From NCBI GenBank assembly GCA_011009095.1, contig VTPC01002485.1, forward strand, positions 65,402-129,401: a stretch of DNA of 64,000 nt. The letters run 5' to 3'. The notes under the pieces were generated by a model. It did no database searches. It was given only the letters and a program-made list of their open reading frames with translations, and had not been told where the DNA came from. Both the position numbers and the translations under genes were made by a program. Source of the DNA: Ignelater luminosus (Eukaryota; Arthropoda; Insecta; Coleoptera; Elateridae). This document shows positions 22,814 through 32,245 of this stretch, one piece after another; positions within the stretch are counted from its first letter, which is position 1, and each line of letters opens with the position of its first letter.

Positions 22814-23406
22814 GCAGACGAGGTCATCTGTCTGCACTCATGTACGAAAAATTATCTCTTCTTTTTCTACTTTTTCCATCTATTAGGAAATATGGTAGAG
22901 CTTCTGTCTTGATTTTTAGTTGCTGGTTTGCTTCTAGCGTAGGCATTGATTGCCGTTAGTAGAGTCTGAATTCAGCGGGAGACTGAACAATTTTTTGATT
23001 CGGTATTGACCGAGTCGTTTATTGAATTCAGCGTGATTGAATTTTTTAGGCGCTTCTGGCTTGAGCATATAGTGCTCGTTGGGCGATTTACATTCAGCTT
23101 GTGCTGGGTATTGTTGAGATTCAGCTGCGGCTGAGTTATATTGGTTTTTTGTGACTTCTGATTAGAGCAGGATTGCTCATCCGGAGATTAGGTTCAGCGG
23201 ATGCTGGATAGTTTGGTATGCTTTTGTATAAGCGACATTGTCTATGAAGTTCTGTGTTTTTTTTGTTTATAGGTTATTAAGGATTTCAGAGTTTCACCAG
23301 TTTGCTAAGTTTTCTTGGGAGTTGGCGGATTGTCAATACGGAGTGTCGACTCTGTTAGCTCTAGTTTTCATTGTGAGATAAGTTTTCGGTGAATAGTTTT
23401 CTATTC
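22814..23406 (+). repeat. Series of short hairpins, mostly with 4-nt loops
   Basis: Within about 590 bp there are at least eleven short perfect stem-loops. Examples: GATTCGGT with ACCGAGTC (22997-23016, loop ATTG, one wobble), GAGCA with TGCTC (23063-23077), CAGC with GCTG (23095-23106), TCAGC with GCTGA (23121-23134), GAGCA with TGCTC (23165-23178), CAGC with GCTG (23195-23206), GAGT with ACTC (23341-23352), GAATAG with CTATTC (23391-23406). Several stems share the CAGC or GAGCA word. The plus strand is GT-rich. No coding frame is present. Confidence 0.5.
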
Positions 23407-23513
23407 TCTGTGTGATTAGCGCAGTAGTATGTAGGAAAAGGAATCTATAGGTCCTAGTGGTGGCGTTTGTCAATTAGGAGTCTGGGAGTCTTGATCTTGG
23501 GTGTATTTTAAGC

Positions 23514-23685
23514 TAGGTTGGTTGGGCGGCGGAGCGGCCACTTCATACGAACCCCATCATCTCGCTCGTAATTTTAAAGTTCTTTTCAATTCTTCGTATT
23601 AGGTTGATTGGGCGATGGTGAGGCCGCCTTATCAGCATAGTCATTTAGCTCGTCAATTGTTTTTAATAATCATTCATTTGCAATT
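23514..23685 (+). repeat. Sequence module copies 2 and 3, tandem, about 86 bp each
   Basis: Copy 2 starts TAGGTTGGTTGGGCGGCGGA and copy 3 (23600) starts TAGGTTGATTGGGCGATGGT. Both continue with a GCGGCC or AGGCCGCC block, then a CTCGCTCGT or AGCTCGTC block and a T-rich tail. They are diverged tandem copies of the module that also occurs singly at 22722. Its nature is unknown. Confidence 0.55.
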
Positions 23686-24047
23686 AGTTTATATGGGTTT
23701 CAAAGTATGACATTTATGATACGATGGTTATCGAGTCGGTTAATTATAGTTGCTAAGTAGCGTTCGGTCAGTTAGAAGTTGTGTCAGTAAGCATCGTTGA
23801 ATCATTAGGATGCTGTGTGACCGGTGTCATGAGTTTCGGTTTGTTGTGAGGGGAGAATCTGAATTTTACTTTGGTTTAAGTTACATATTTTCGAGAAACA
23901 GTGTCAAACTCTCATTTAAAATATCTTGTTTTTCGATATTTCAGGAACGATGTGAGATCTCAGAATGAAATTTCTACAGGCTTGTTACTTTAAGGTGTCT
24001 ACTATTTTAGGTAGTGTGATATTCCTAACAGACGCGGAATATTGAGA

Positions 24048-24645
24048 GAACGCCTATTCTACTACTCTAAAAAAAATTGAAACATCAAACATTTTATTTT
24101 TTTAATTAACAGTCGATTTAATAAAAGAAGTTCTTTTGCATTTTTCCCGTAGAATGCGTCATTTTCGAGTAAAATTGAATTTTTCAAATCCTCTCAAATT
24201 AGGCCGCCTATGGTAAGGTCATACGCCATCTCAGAAACATAATGCAATTATTTGAATTGCATCTCTTGACAAAATTTAAGCCTTTTTTGTCATATAACTC
24301 TTTTCCTTAAAGTGCACCATCTTCCAGATACAGAGGGTCAAGTTTAATTTAGAATCTCTTATTTTTTATCCCGAAAAGAGCGCCCTTTAAGAAAAAAAAA
24401 AAAAACTGTATGACAAACAAGGCATAATTTCTGTCGAGGAATCCAATGCGAATAATTGCATCCTGCGTTTGAGATGATCTACGACCTTACCATAGCTTGC
24501 TGAATTTGAGAGGCTTTGAATAATTCAATTTTAATCGAAAACAACGCTTTTTTGTCAAATTGATAGTTGATTCCAAAAACAAAGAAATTTTTTAATTTTC
24601 CAGTGGCGTAACAATATCTTTTAAGTAGTGGAGTAGTGTGGAAAC
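24048..24645. mobile_element. Foldback element with about 165-bp arms
   Basis: The left arm (24154-24314) and the reverse complement of the right arm (24383-24550) share long blocks, including CCTCTCAAATT, CTATGGTAAGGTC and GCAATTATT, around a loop of about 68 bp. Weaker similarity extends outwards, with CTACTCTAAAA at the left and the complement of CTACTTAAAAGATATTG at the right, giving approximate outer limits. There is no coding capacity. Arms this long would make a stable double-stranded RNA if transcribed. Confidence 0.8.
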
Positions 24646-27382
24646 TATTGCAATATACACAATATTAAGAAAATTTTATGCACCCAACTAGGTTTAGTTG
24701 GCGGCCTGAGGTAATTGATAAGATTTGTATAAGCCCAAACGTCACTTTATAGTTTACGTAATAATTTGGATTACCCATTTCCGTTGTCAGTCACCCCAAT
24801 TCCATAAATTAAGAATACGGCAGCATTCGATGGAAACTTAGTATGATAATAGGACATAAAGTTCTATAGATGAGGTTCCTTCGTATATTGATAATAGACA
24901 AAATTTATACCTCAGGAATTGTACAAGATTCTTCAAGAATTATTACAGCATGACGATAATATATTCACTTATGCTGTTGGAGAGGAATAAATGTCAAAAG
25001 TCACCAAGAAACAGTATATCGATCAATATTCCGAATTACTTTTCACATGAATTTATTTCGACTTTTTAAATCTGTGCTTATAACTTTTTACCATTTATGT
25101 CAAATCGTATATTCCATCTTAATCTAATGAGATTCTGATTTTATCTAATAAATAAAAGATATGATGAAACATGGGCGTGCTGTGATCTTTTAAAACAAAA
25201 CGAAATCATGTTATGTTCCTATATCTCACTTTTTAAGATGTATGTTGTTCTTTTATGCTTAATTTTGGTCCTAAAATAAGAGATTAACGAGAAACTTTAA
25301 AATTAAGACAGAACCGTGTTATTTCTTATTTTATATTCAAACATCTTTCTAAACTTGATAAAATGCAAATTATTGCAATTCCAGCCTTTCAATTTTTTAT
25401 CATCAACAAAAAACCACCCATGTTTTCTTAGTTAGACAGAATACGAGAAAGTTAAAACAGACAAAAATAGATACATAAGTACGTATTGACCCAAATGCAC
25501 ATAAAATGCAACACCTCTAAGCGGTAAATATCTAATGAATAAAATATTTGAAAAAAGACTAACATGGAATTAATCTTGAAAAAAATAAACAAACATAGCA
25601 GTTTTCTATGTTAATTGATATGCTACAAGTGGTATTATAATTAACTGCGTTAATTTATTTCAACAATGTGTTAATTTGTAGTATTAGATGTAAGAATCAG
25701 GATATTATTGTTATTGGTTTTTATATATAGGGAAATGTCAAGGATAATTCAATTTTAATATCATCCTTTTTTCTATTGAAAACTGTAATTATGAATACTA
25801 TTGCATACGAGGGCGGTTCATTAAAGATAATAACTGCAAAACAGAAATTAGCGAATTGAAATAATAATAACCTTGCAACTTGTGCATTTTTTTTATTACG
25901 ATCAAGGGCAAAGATTATTTGATTCAAGATCTTGATGAAATAATAATACGTGATTAGTGGTTTTATATTCTAAAGTAGGCACGTTGTATTTGGAAAGTTG
26001 CATTTTATTACTACAGAAAAAAGATAATTGTAATGAAAGCCTTTTTAATTTTTAAAGTATATGTGTAATGTTTGTAGAAAGTTAAAAATCCGTTTTGGGG
26101 TTTCAATAAAATATTTTAGATTTGAAACAGTGAGGTTCATTTATTTTATTTTTAACTTTCATCTGTATGGAAAATACAAGGAATTTATTAAAAATAACTT
26201 CAAGCACATTCTGATCCAATACATGCGTCATTTGTGATTTACTGTTAAGTATTTTTCAATTTTGGTGTGGTCGTTGTTTGAATACTATCATTTTGAGAAA
26301 ATTATTTAGAATTCTTTAGTTATCAGATTAGTGAATTTAATAGAAATAGAATTGACAAACTTTTCTCCACGATTTATTATTATTACTACAGACAAACAAT
26401 TAAAAACGCAAAAACACTCCAAGCATGCCTTTAAAACTGTATCAAAGGTAATGGAACTTTAAGTTTTACAATTAAGTACACAAATGTAAAAATAGTTTTT
26501 ATCTTTATTTGAATTTCCTCCAGAAAATAAGCTGACTGCGAAATATATAGTAAGTACCTGGGGACACTTCTTTTTGTTCACGAGGTATTTACCAAAAGGA
26601 TATAAATAGACAAAGAATGCAGATAAATCATAAATCATAATAAAAGTTCTGAAGGTATTATTTCTCATCATGTAGGATTCATAATTAAATGAAAATAAAT
26701 TTAAAAATAACAAAATGAGGTTAGAAAGATCAATTATACGCTAAGGCGGATGGATTTGATGGAAACCATAAAAATACTGTTTTAATTTTTAATTTGAAGT
26801 TTATAGTAAATGTTTTAATAATATTTATCAGGAAATTTTCGTAACAATAAAATCGGAAGTATTTATGATCTCGGTAATTTCTCATGTCATTAATTGGTTT
26901 GTTAATATTTTTTTCTCGTTTATTGTCTATCCTTATCGGAGGTTGCGAAACTATCTTATCTAAAAAAAATAAATCAATAAAAATAAGAACAACGAACGTG
27001 TCTTGGGGAATTTAATTCAAACGACTTGTTCTTGAAAATGAAAAATAGAAATCGAAATGAGTGAACAAGGTAAAGTACTACCTACAATGAAATCTACTCG
27101 TAGGTGCAAAACGTACACTTCCAAAGTCAAACTCCTAATGCACTGTTTTCATCATGAAACTCCAAAAACTCTAATCTAACCCAAACTTTGAAATTTTACA
27201 ATTCTATGATTGTAACTAACTGTACAGGGTATTTCATAAAAACGAGTTACAGTTTGTATAGTAAACTGTAAAGGGCATATACCTACACTGTCGTGCAAAA
27301 AAACGTCAATACCAATTTAAAATTAATAAGTTTACCACTTTTTAATATTCATATTAGAGCAAACACTCCTTTATACAAAGTA
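24646..27382. other. AT-rich unassigned stretch
   Basis: No gene was recognised. A TACAGGGTATTTCATAAA string at 27227 resembles the end of the CACCCTGTA class of elements found at 45-47 kb, but no partner was found. The rest is AT-rich with only chance-length open frames. Confidence 0.4.
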
Positions 27383-27507
27383 CAGGATCCGTCAAAAAGG
27401 ACTAACTAGTTTATCTTTTAAATAAAAAAATTAAATGTCAGAACAATCGCTATACATTTTATATTGTTTCCAAGGGTGGGCTTTCGAGTTGTTTATAAAA
27501 TTGTTCC

Positions 27508-27823
27508 AGAAAGTTGGCTCAACCAGCCACACAGCTCAAATTTGTATGAAAGTCTTACGACAAGTGTTTCCACAACGACTTGCACTGGCCATCAAGATCT
27601 CCGGACATCAATGTTCCAGACTTTTTTCTATGGGAATACTTGAAGAGTAAAGTTTATATTGCAAAACCAAGAACAATCGTCAATCGATGAACTTAAAAGA
27701 AACAGTGAGGCAGAGATTCGAGCTATTCCGCATGAATTACTTATTAGAGTCATGTCTAATTTCGTCCGCCGCTTAGAAGAATATTTTGAAAACGACAGAA
27801 AATTTTGTACGTTCCAAAATTAA
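27508..27823 (+). pseudogene. Transposase C-terminal fragment, Tc1/mariner superfamily
   Basis: Three frames carry it: GSTSHTAQICMKVLRQVFPQ, then WPSRSPDINVPDFFLWEYLK with SKVYIAKPRTI, then EIRAIPHELLIRVMSNFVRR and LEEYFEN, with a stop at 27821-27823. The SPD..PDFFLWGYLK phrase is the third catalytic-Asp block of this transposase group. The glycine of GYLK is replaced by Glu. The N-terminal DNA-binding part and first catalytic Asp are absent, so about two thirds of the gene is lost. Confidence 0.8.
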
Positions 27824-28743
27824 AGTAGTCTCATTAAGATAAACTTGGCTTTAGTGGACATCTTGAGGTGGCATCTCAGCTCATTGATCCCTTAAAATGT
27901 GGCTGCTCCAGTGTCATTAAATGTCATGAAGATCTTCTCTCCTGCTCTGCTGATTTGCCCTGTAGATGCAGTAGCCTTGTAAAACGCAGAAGCGGCTTCC
28001 TTCAAGGCAGGGGTTCTTTCAATGAGGGCACATAGCTTTGTTTTTCCATGGTCAAATAGAGACGATATTGTGTCACAACCAGAGAAAGCATAAACAAATA
28101 GAAGGTAGTCAGGGTCATACTTATACGATGAGGTCGAGAAGTATGTATTACCATTGCCACTTCTTCCTGGTCTGAGAAGGTATACATTGTTTTTGGTGGA
28201 ACTATGAAGCCCTGACAGCACAACGAGCACGTCAACATTCTCACTCACTATAACAACGCTATCAAAACTGTTCGGTTGTGAAAAAGCTGTATTGACAATG
28301 AGTACATCCGCGTCCTCTGCTGCCTCCAACACTTCTTCAAAATAAGTTTTCAACATTTGAATCAGGCGGCTCTTATTACTTTCATTCCCCAAGAACTCCT
28401 CTTGGGAAACAGCCGGGAGTGTTCTCTCATTGAACATGATATCGGGTGAAGTTTTTATCTTAGAACTATTATATTTACATATATGTATATTAATACGTAC
28501 GTATATTAATACTTCTACAACACAGGTATTGGTCATTCATTATAAAAAAAATATAACGGACACCATAAACGATCACAAAAAAGTCGAAATGTGCAAAAAC
28601 CTGCATTTTAAGATTTTTTGAAAAATTTCATCAAATTTCAAAGTTCTGTAGAAAAAGGTTAATACCATATAAAATTGACTTTGACCAGTGCCTTTTGTAG
28701 GAAATGTCTACTTTAATTTTGGAACGTATAAGATTTTCTGTAG
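27795..28743. repeat. Inverted repeat pair flanking the PIN-like fragment
   Basis: 27795-27829 and the complement of 28708-28742 share ACAGAAAAT..TACGTTCCAAAATTAAAGTAG over about 34 bp with about three differences. They enclose the antisense fragment. No target duplication was found outside them, so they may be ends of a nested element or an internal inverted duplication of the host element. Confidence 0.65.
27892..28536 (-). pseudogene. Fragment of an arthropod multicopy protein with PIN/FEN1-like motifs
   Basis: The 214-codon open frame has a clear conserved core: NESNKSRLIQMLKTYFEE, then EDADVLIVNTA, then VIVSENVDVLVVLSGL, then YAFSGCDTISSLF and GKTKLCALIE. The core matches a family of uncharacterised, often multicopy invertebrate proteins. 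The spaced acidic residues (EDAD, then ENVD) followed by GCD and a Gly-Lys loop recall the metal-binding and helix-hairpin arrangement of FEN1/XPG nucleases; that fold assignment is inference. The first 35 residues look random, so the true fragment starts near residue 36. The 3' side ends abruptly after EKIFMTFND. It is antisense to the transposase relic. Confidence 0.6.
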
Positions 28744-28967
28744 GAGGCAGAAATTGAAAACAGTTCGAAAATTTCGGGGTTTTTCGTCTACCAAAAGTTT
28801 TCCTCAGGGCTTTCGAGGTCGCAAACTTAGTTTCACACTACCCCTACTATACCAAACAATCCTAGAAAAAAAATCTTTTACTGGATTTAATGTAAGCTGG
28901 GCACCTCTCAGGCTACCTATATACTGGACTAAAATAAACTAGTTAGTCTTTTTTGACAGATCCTTTA

Positions 28968-29151
28968 TTAGTAATTATAGTAAAACTTAGACCCACACAA
29001 ATGATTCTGTTAATCAAGCAACAACAACAAAAACAATTAGAATTCTTTAACTTTTAGAGGCATATTGTTAATCAAATTAACAAGCTGGTTTTTAAATATC
29101 AAATAGTTTAAGTAAATGAATTATGATTTAATACATATAAGAAGATTTTTA
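28968..29151. other. Short unassigned stretch
   Basis: AT-rich. It contains TTGTTAATCAAATTAACAAG (near 29067), an imperfect palindrome. Nothing else was recognised. Confidence 0.4.
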
Positions 29152-29226
29152 CATCTCGTGTAGGATTAGAACTCACATTTCTGATTCGCCTGATCGTAGC
29201 TTTTCACCATTAGGCCAACAGGATGC
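29152..29226 (-). repeat. tRNA-derived sequence, probable SINE head or tRNA relic
   Basis: On the minus strand TGGCCTAATGG (29207-29217) fits the pol III A box and GTTCTAATCC (29163-29172) fits the B box, spaced about as in a tRNA. The acceptor and anticodon arms do not pair well, so this is not a functional tRNA. No clear tail or target duplication was seen. Confidence 0.55.
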
Positions 29227-29239
29227 TTCTCCGAGCGAA

Positions 29240-29720
29240 AGTTAAAGCTTCTTTACAAAAAATATAAATTATATCGATTGCAACGCCATCTACGATTATG
29301 CGAAATCCATTCTCGGGCATCAGAGACATTGCTTTTCAATCGACAATAATTTTAGAATCGTTATGCATAAAAGAAAATGGCAAAAACTAATTTTCATTGA
29401 TTACAGCGCCATCTATTAAGATTCGAAAAAAATTTCTCAACAGAACTTACGCATTTTCTTTGGGGAATCCAAATCTGTAATAAAAAATGAGGGTTCCCAT
29501 TTGAAATTTCAAAGTTGCCGCCCGCCTCACCCCCAGGGTCGGTGGGGCCGGGCTAATCTTTACACCGGCAACCGCCCCTCTTGATACTATTAAAGGTTTA
29601 TTTGTAACATTTTTTTTGGTACAATGCTTATTTCTCGAGATATTTAGTTATCTCAAGTTGAATAGAACACCCGGTATAAGAAAATACAATAGTTTCACGA
29701 ATTCCAACAAGAAATCCTAA
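29240..29720. repeat. Dispersed-repeat mosaic
   Basis: Two direct copies of GATT.CA.CGCCATCTA occur near 29276 and 29400, followed by a segment around GGTTCCCATTTGAAATTTC and a C-rich stretch (29518-29580), then TCTCGAGATATTTAGTTATC and AACACCCGGTATA. Such phrases recur in insect dispersed repeats. No family name is given. Confidence 0.45.
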
Positions 29721-30692
29721 ATCTGTAGAACTATTATAGTATGTGTCGGCAATAGCAGATCTCAATAATCCTCACAAGAAAGAATATAAACCAAAAAAGA
29801 TTTGATTTAAAGAACTGTCAGAAGTAAGCCTTTACATAAACCTTCAAAGGATGTGTAACTTATTATCAGGCCCGCCCCTAGCCACCTGAACGCCCGTGTG
29901 CAAAACCGACTATGCCGCCCCCGCCCCCATCTTCTGTCCCTGACTGGACTTGTATAAAGTAAAGAAATACTTTACAAAGTCAAACCATTTGTTATCATTA
30001 CATATTTATGACGTAGAATTTTCAAAAATCAATGTCAATGCCAAACGCCCGGCTCTCACTCATTTATTGTACCAAATGTGGGTTCTTTGTGATTGTACCT
30101 ACTTTTGTTAAGGTGGTTTGAAGCTGTCGACGTCTCGCATCTTAATTCCGATACATGCCAATAGATGGCGTTTTTATGAGATAATTGACAAAGCCAGATG
30201 ATGTGAGACAAACTACCGGCACCAAACAAAACACGATCGCAAATTGGGCTCATTAGCGATTTTCTCTCCGCTAGAGGAGCTGTTATTCCACGTTAAATCC
30301 AAACGGCAGTTTATGAGTTTGTTCCACAAGTTTTAATAACCTCAAACTTATAAACTGACTTTTAAAGTTGTCAAATCCAACTTAGAACAACAACAGCAAC
30401 ATAATAATAATTCCAAGACAATGTATGCAATAAATGTACATAAAGAAAAAAGTATTGTCACAAGAAGTAAACGTCTTTCATAATGCTGTACGAGGCTACC
30501 TGGAGAAATTTCTGCAATCGGGTACTTCCGGTGGTGTCAGTGTTGTACCATTCTCAAATTCGAAACATTTGTCGCTTATAATCTATAATTCAGTTGACAG
30601 TTCGTACCCAAGCTAACCAGTTCTGTTTACATAGCGGTTTAAAAAAATAATTTTGTGAAAAACTGGAACTCTCGCGTGAACATTTTCAAGCA

Positions 30693-31585
30693 ATGATTTT
30701 TTACGATTTTCGAAGCACTTTAACACCCAAACAATTCATCGAACGGCTAAATGAGGCTTTTGGTGAGGAAGCTCCATCAAATAGAACTGTTTATAATTGG
30801 TTTCAGTGTTGTCAGTATTTTATCTTATAGAAGCGCCAGTTCCGTTCCGTCAAAGCGCCAAATAGCGCCATCTGAGATGAAGAAAACGCCATGTTAGGCG
30901 CCAATAGAAAACTCGGTAAAATTTTCATTTAAACATCACGTATATTCTTGGTTCGTTTACGAGAAGGCACCACCGTCGAATACCAGTTCGAATTGCGCAT
31001 ATATGAAGATTCCCTGTATAACTTACTTGTATTGCTGAGATGGAATAAAAGAAATAATAGTTATAATATTTTAAAGTCAAACAGATCAACAAAAACTTTT
31101 GCGCGCCATGATTATCCCGTAAAACGCCAATTTGGCGAAAAATCACCATTGTTGGCAACACTGGTTGGTTTGTTGAGTTCTAGCGTGGACGTTCTTTTCT
31201 CAGTCATGAATTTTGTGAAGGTGGTTCGTCCAGTCTGTTGTTGCCACTGACGTTGATGCCGTGCGTAAAACAATTGAGGGCGATCGGCATGTGACATACC
31301 GTGAAATAGGGTCACCTTAGGCATTAGGCATTAGCGAGTGAAAAGAAATTGATGTCGCATTGTCCATATTCACCTGATCTAGCACCAAATGACTTCTTTC
31401 TGTTTCCGACAATCAGAAACAAGATGCGTGGTGAGTGTTATTCTTCACCTGAAGCAACCGTTGGAGCATTTAGGCAACTGGTTTCTGAGGTATCCAGCTT
31501 CAGATTTGAAAAAATGCTTCGAAAATTGGTTCGAGCGTAAGCAAAAGGGTATTGATGCTAAGGGCGAATATCTTGAAAAACAATA
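30693..31585 (+). pseudogene. mariner transposase, interrupted and deleted
   Basis: From ATG 30693 the frame reads MIFYDFRSTLTPKQFIERLN, then EEAPSNRTVYNWF, the mariner helix-turn-helix. The frame is broken by a 360-bp insertion and resumes after it as WFVEF, then RGRSFLSHEF and, after a small shift, TDVDAVRKTIEGDRHVTYRE. It then jumps to YSPDLAPNDFFLFP (third catalytic Asp) and LKKCFENWFERKQKGID, ending at a stop near 31585. The first and second catalytic Asp blocks are deleted. Confidence 0.85.
30804..31163. mobile_element. hAT-like MITE (360 bp), innermost of the nest
   Basis: The ends are CAGTGTTGTCA and the complement of TGGCAACACTG. The flanking 8-mers are ATTGGTTT and GTTGGTTT, seven of eight identical. 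Removal restores the transposase phrase VYNWF-VEF, which fixes the insertion point. Near both ends there are several CGCCA or GCGCC motifs, typical of subterminal transposase sites. Confidence 0.85.
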
Positions 31586-31730
31586 AAGCCATTCACTAAA
31601 TTATATCTGTGTACTGATTAATGAGAATGTATGAACATGCGGAGATCGCTGTATTTGCCGCCGCCCTGAACGTGGCGCCCGTGTGCGGTGCATACCCTGC
31701 ACACCCGCTTACGGCAGACCTGCTTATTAT

Positions 31731-32190
31731 TGGAAGAAATCAGGAATGAAGGGAAGAAAGATGATTGTGTTTCATTCTTCAATTACGAGGCAGGTCACTT
31801 TTCGAGTTTGGAATTTTCCCTTTATCCATGATTGGTAAGTCTGTGAAAGGTGAAGGATCTGCACCATTAAGGGAGACTACGAAAAACTTGAGCGAGAACA
31901 GTCGCACAAACAGGGCTGGCTTTAGACGTTAAACCAAGCGACGCGACTGCTTCAACTAGGAACGCAAAATGCATTAAGAAAGAGATAAATTGTATATCTG
32001 AAAGGCAAATGGAGGAGTTTAGATAGTTAATTCTGAGGGTGTCTGCTTTCCTAAACAAAAAAAAATTAGCTTTTGATTCCTGTATATATTCTTAGGGATT
32101 TATTCTCTTAGGAATTACGCAGAATTCTAAACATAACTATTGTGTTTTATATTGGTCGGAAGGGTCAAAACATTTGATAGTCGCACCATC
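31731..32190. other. Unassigned stretch
   Basis: No gene or element was recognised in this interval between the hAT-like element and the hAT-like end at 32191. Confidence 0.4.
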
Positions 32191-32245
32191 CAGGTCTGCC
32201 CCCCGCTCAATCACAAACCGCCCGTATGTCCACCCCAGGTCAATC
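32191..32245 (+). repeat. Isolated hAT-like terminus
   Basis: CAGGTCTGCC is identical to the inward-reading right terminus of the hAT-like element at 29867-31722. It is followed by a C-rich segment with CCGCCCGTATG, similar to the subterminal GCCCGTGTGC motif. No opposite end or duplication was found. Confidence 0.35.

Larger units (their letters stand above)
27383..28965 (+). mobile_element. Tc1/mariner-superfamily element with foreign interior
   Basis: The 31-bp inverted ends are nearly perfect: CAGGATCCGTCAAAAAGG at 27383 and, as the complement of the right end, AAGGATCTGTCAAAAAAG; both continue ACTAACTAGTTTA. TA flanks both ends (27381-27382 and 28966-28967). Inside are a plus-strand transposase C-terminus and a minus-strand fragment of an unrelated protein, the latter between a second pair of inverted repeats. 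Confidence 0.85.
30489..31590 (+). mobile_element. mariner relic nested in the hAT-like element
   Basis: The left end TACGAGG followed by CTACCTGGAGAAA resembles the TACGAGG terminal repeats of many insect mariners. The coding relic runs from 30693 to 31585. A right terminal repeat was not recognised, so the right end is approximate. It lacks the central catalytic region. Confidence 0.7.
29867..31722. mobile_element. hAT-like non-autonomous element, outermost of a three-level nest
   Basis: The left end starts CAGGCCCGCC and the complement of the right end starts CAGGTCTGCC. A perfect 8-bp target duplication CTTATTAT lies at 29859-29866 and 31723-31730. Eight-bp duplications and CAGG ends are hAT hallmarks. 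Both ends carry a subterminal GCCCGTGTGC motif. No hAT transposase is present. The interior is occupied by a mariner insertion from 30489. Confidence 0.85.

Noticed and set aside
28688..28942. Plus-strand frame running into the right end of the 27.4-kb element
   Set aside because: It spans an inverted repeat and the terminal repeat and has no similarity to transposase, so it is a chance frame.
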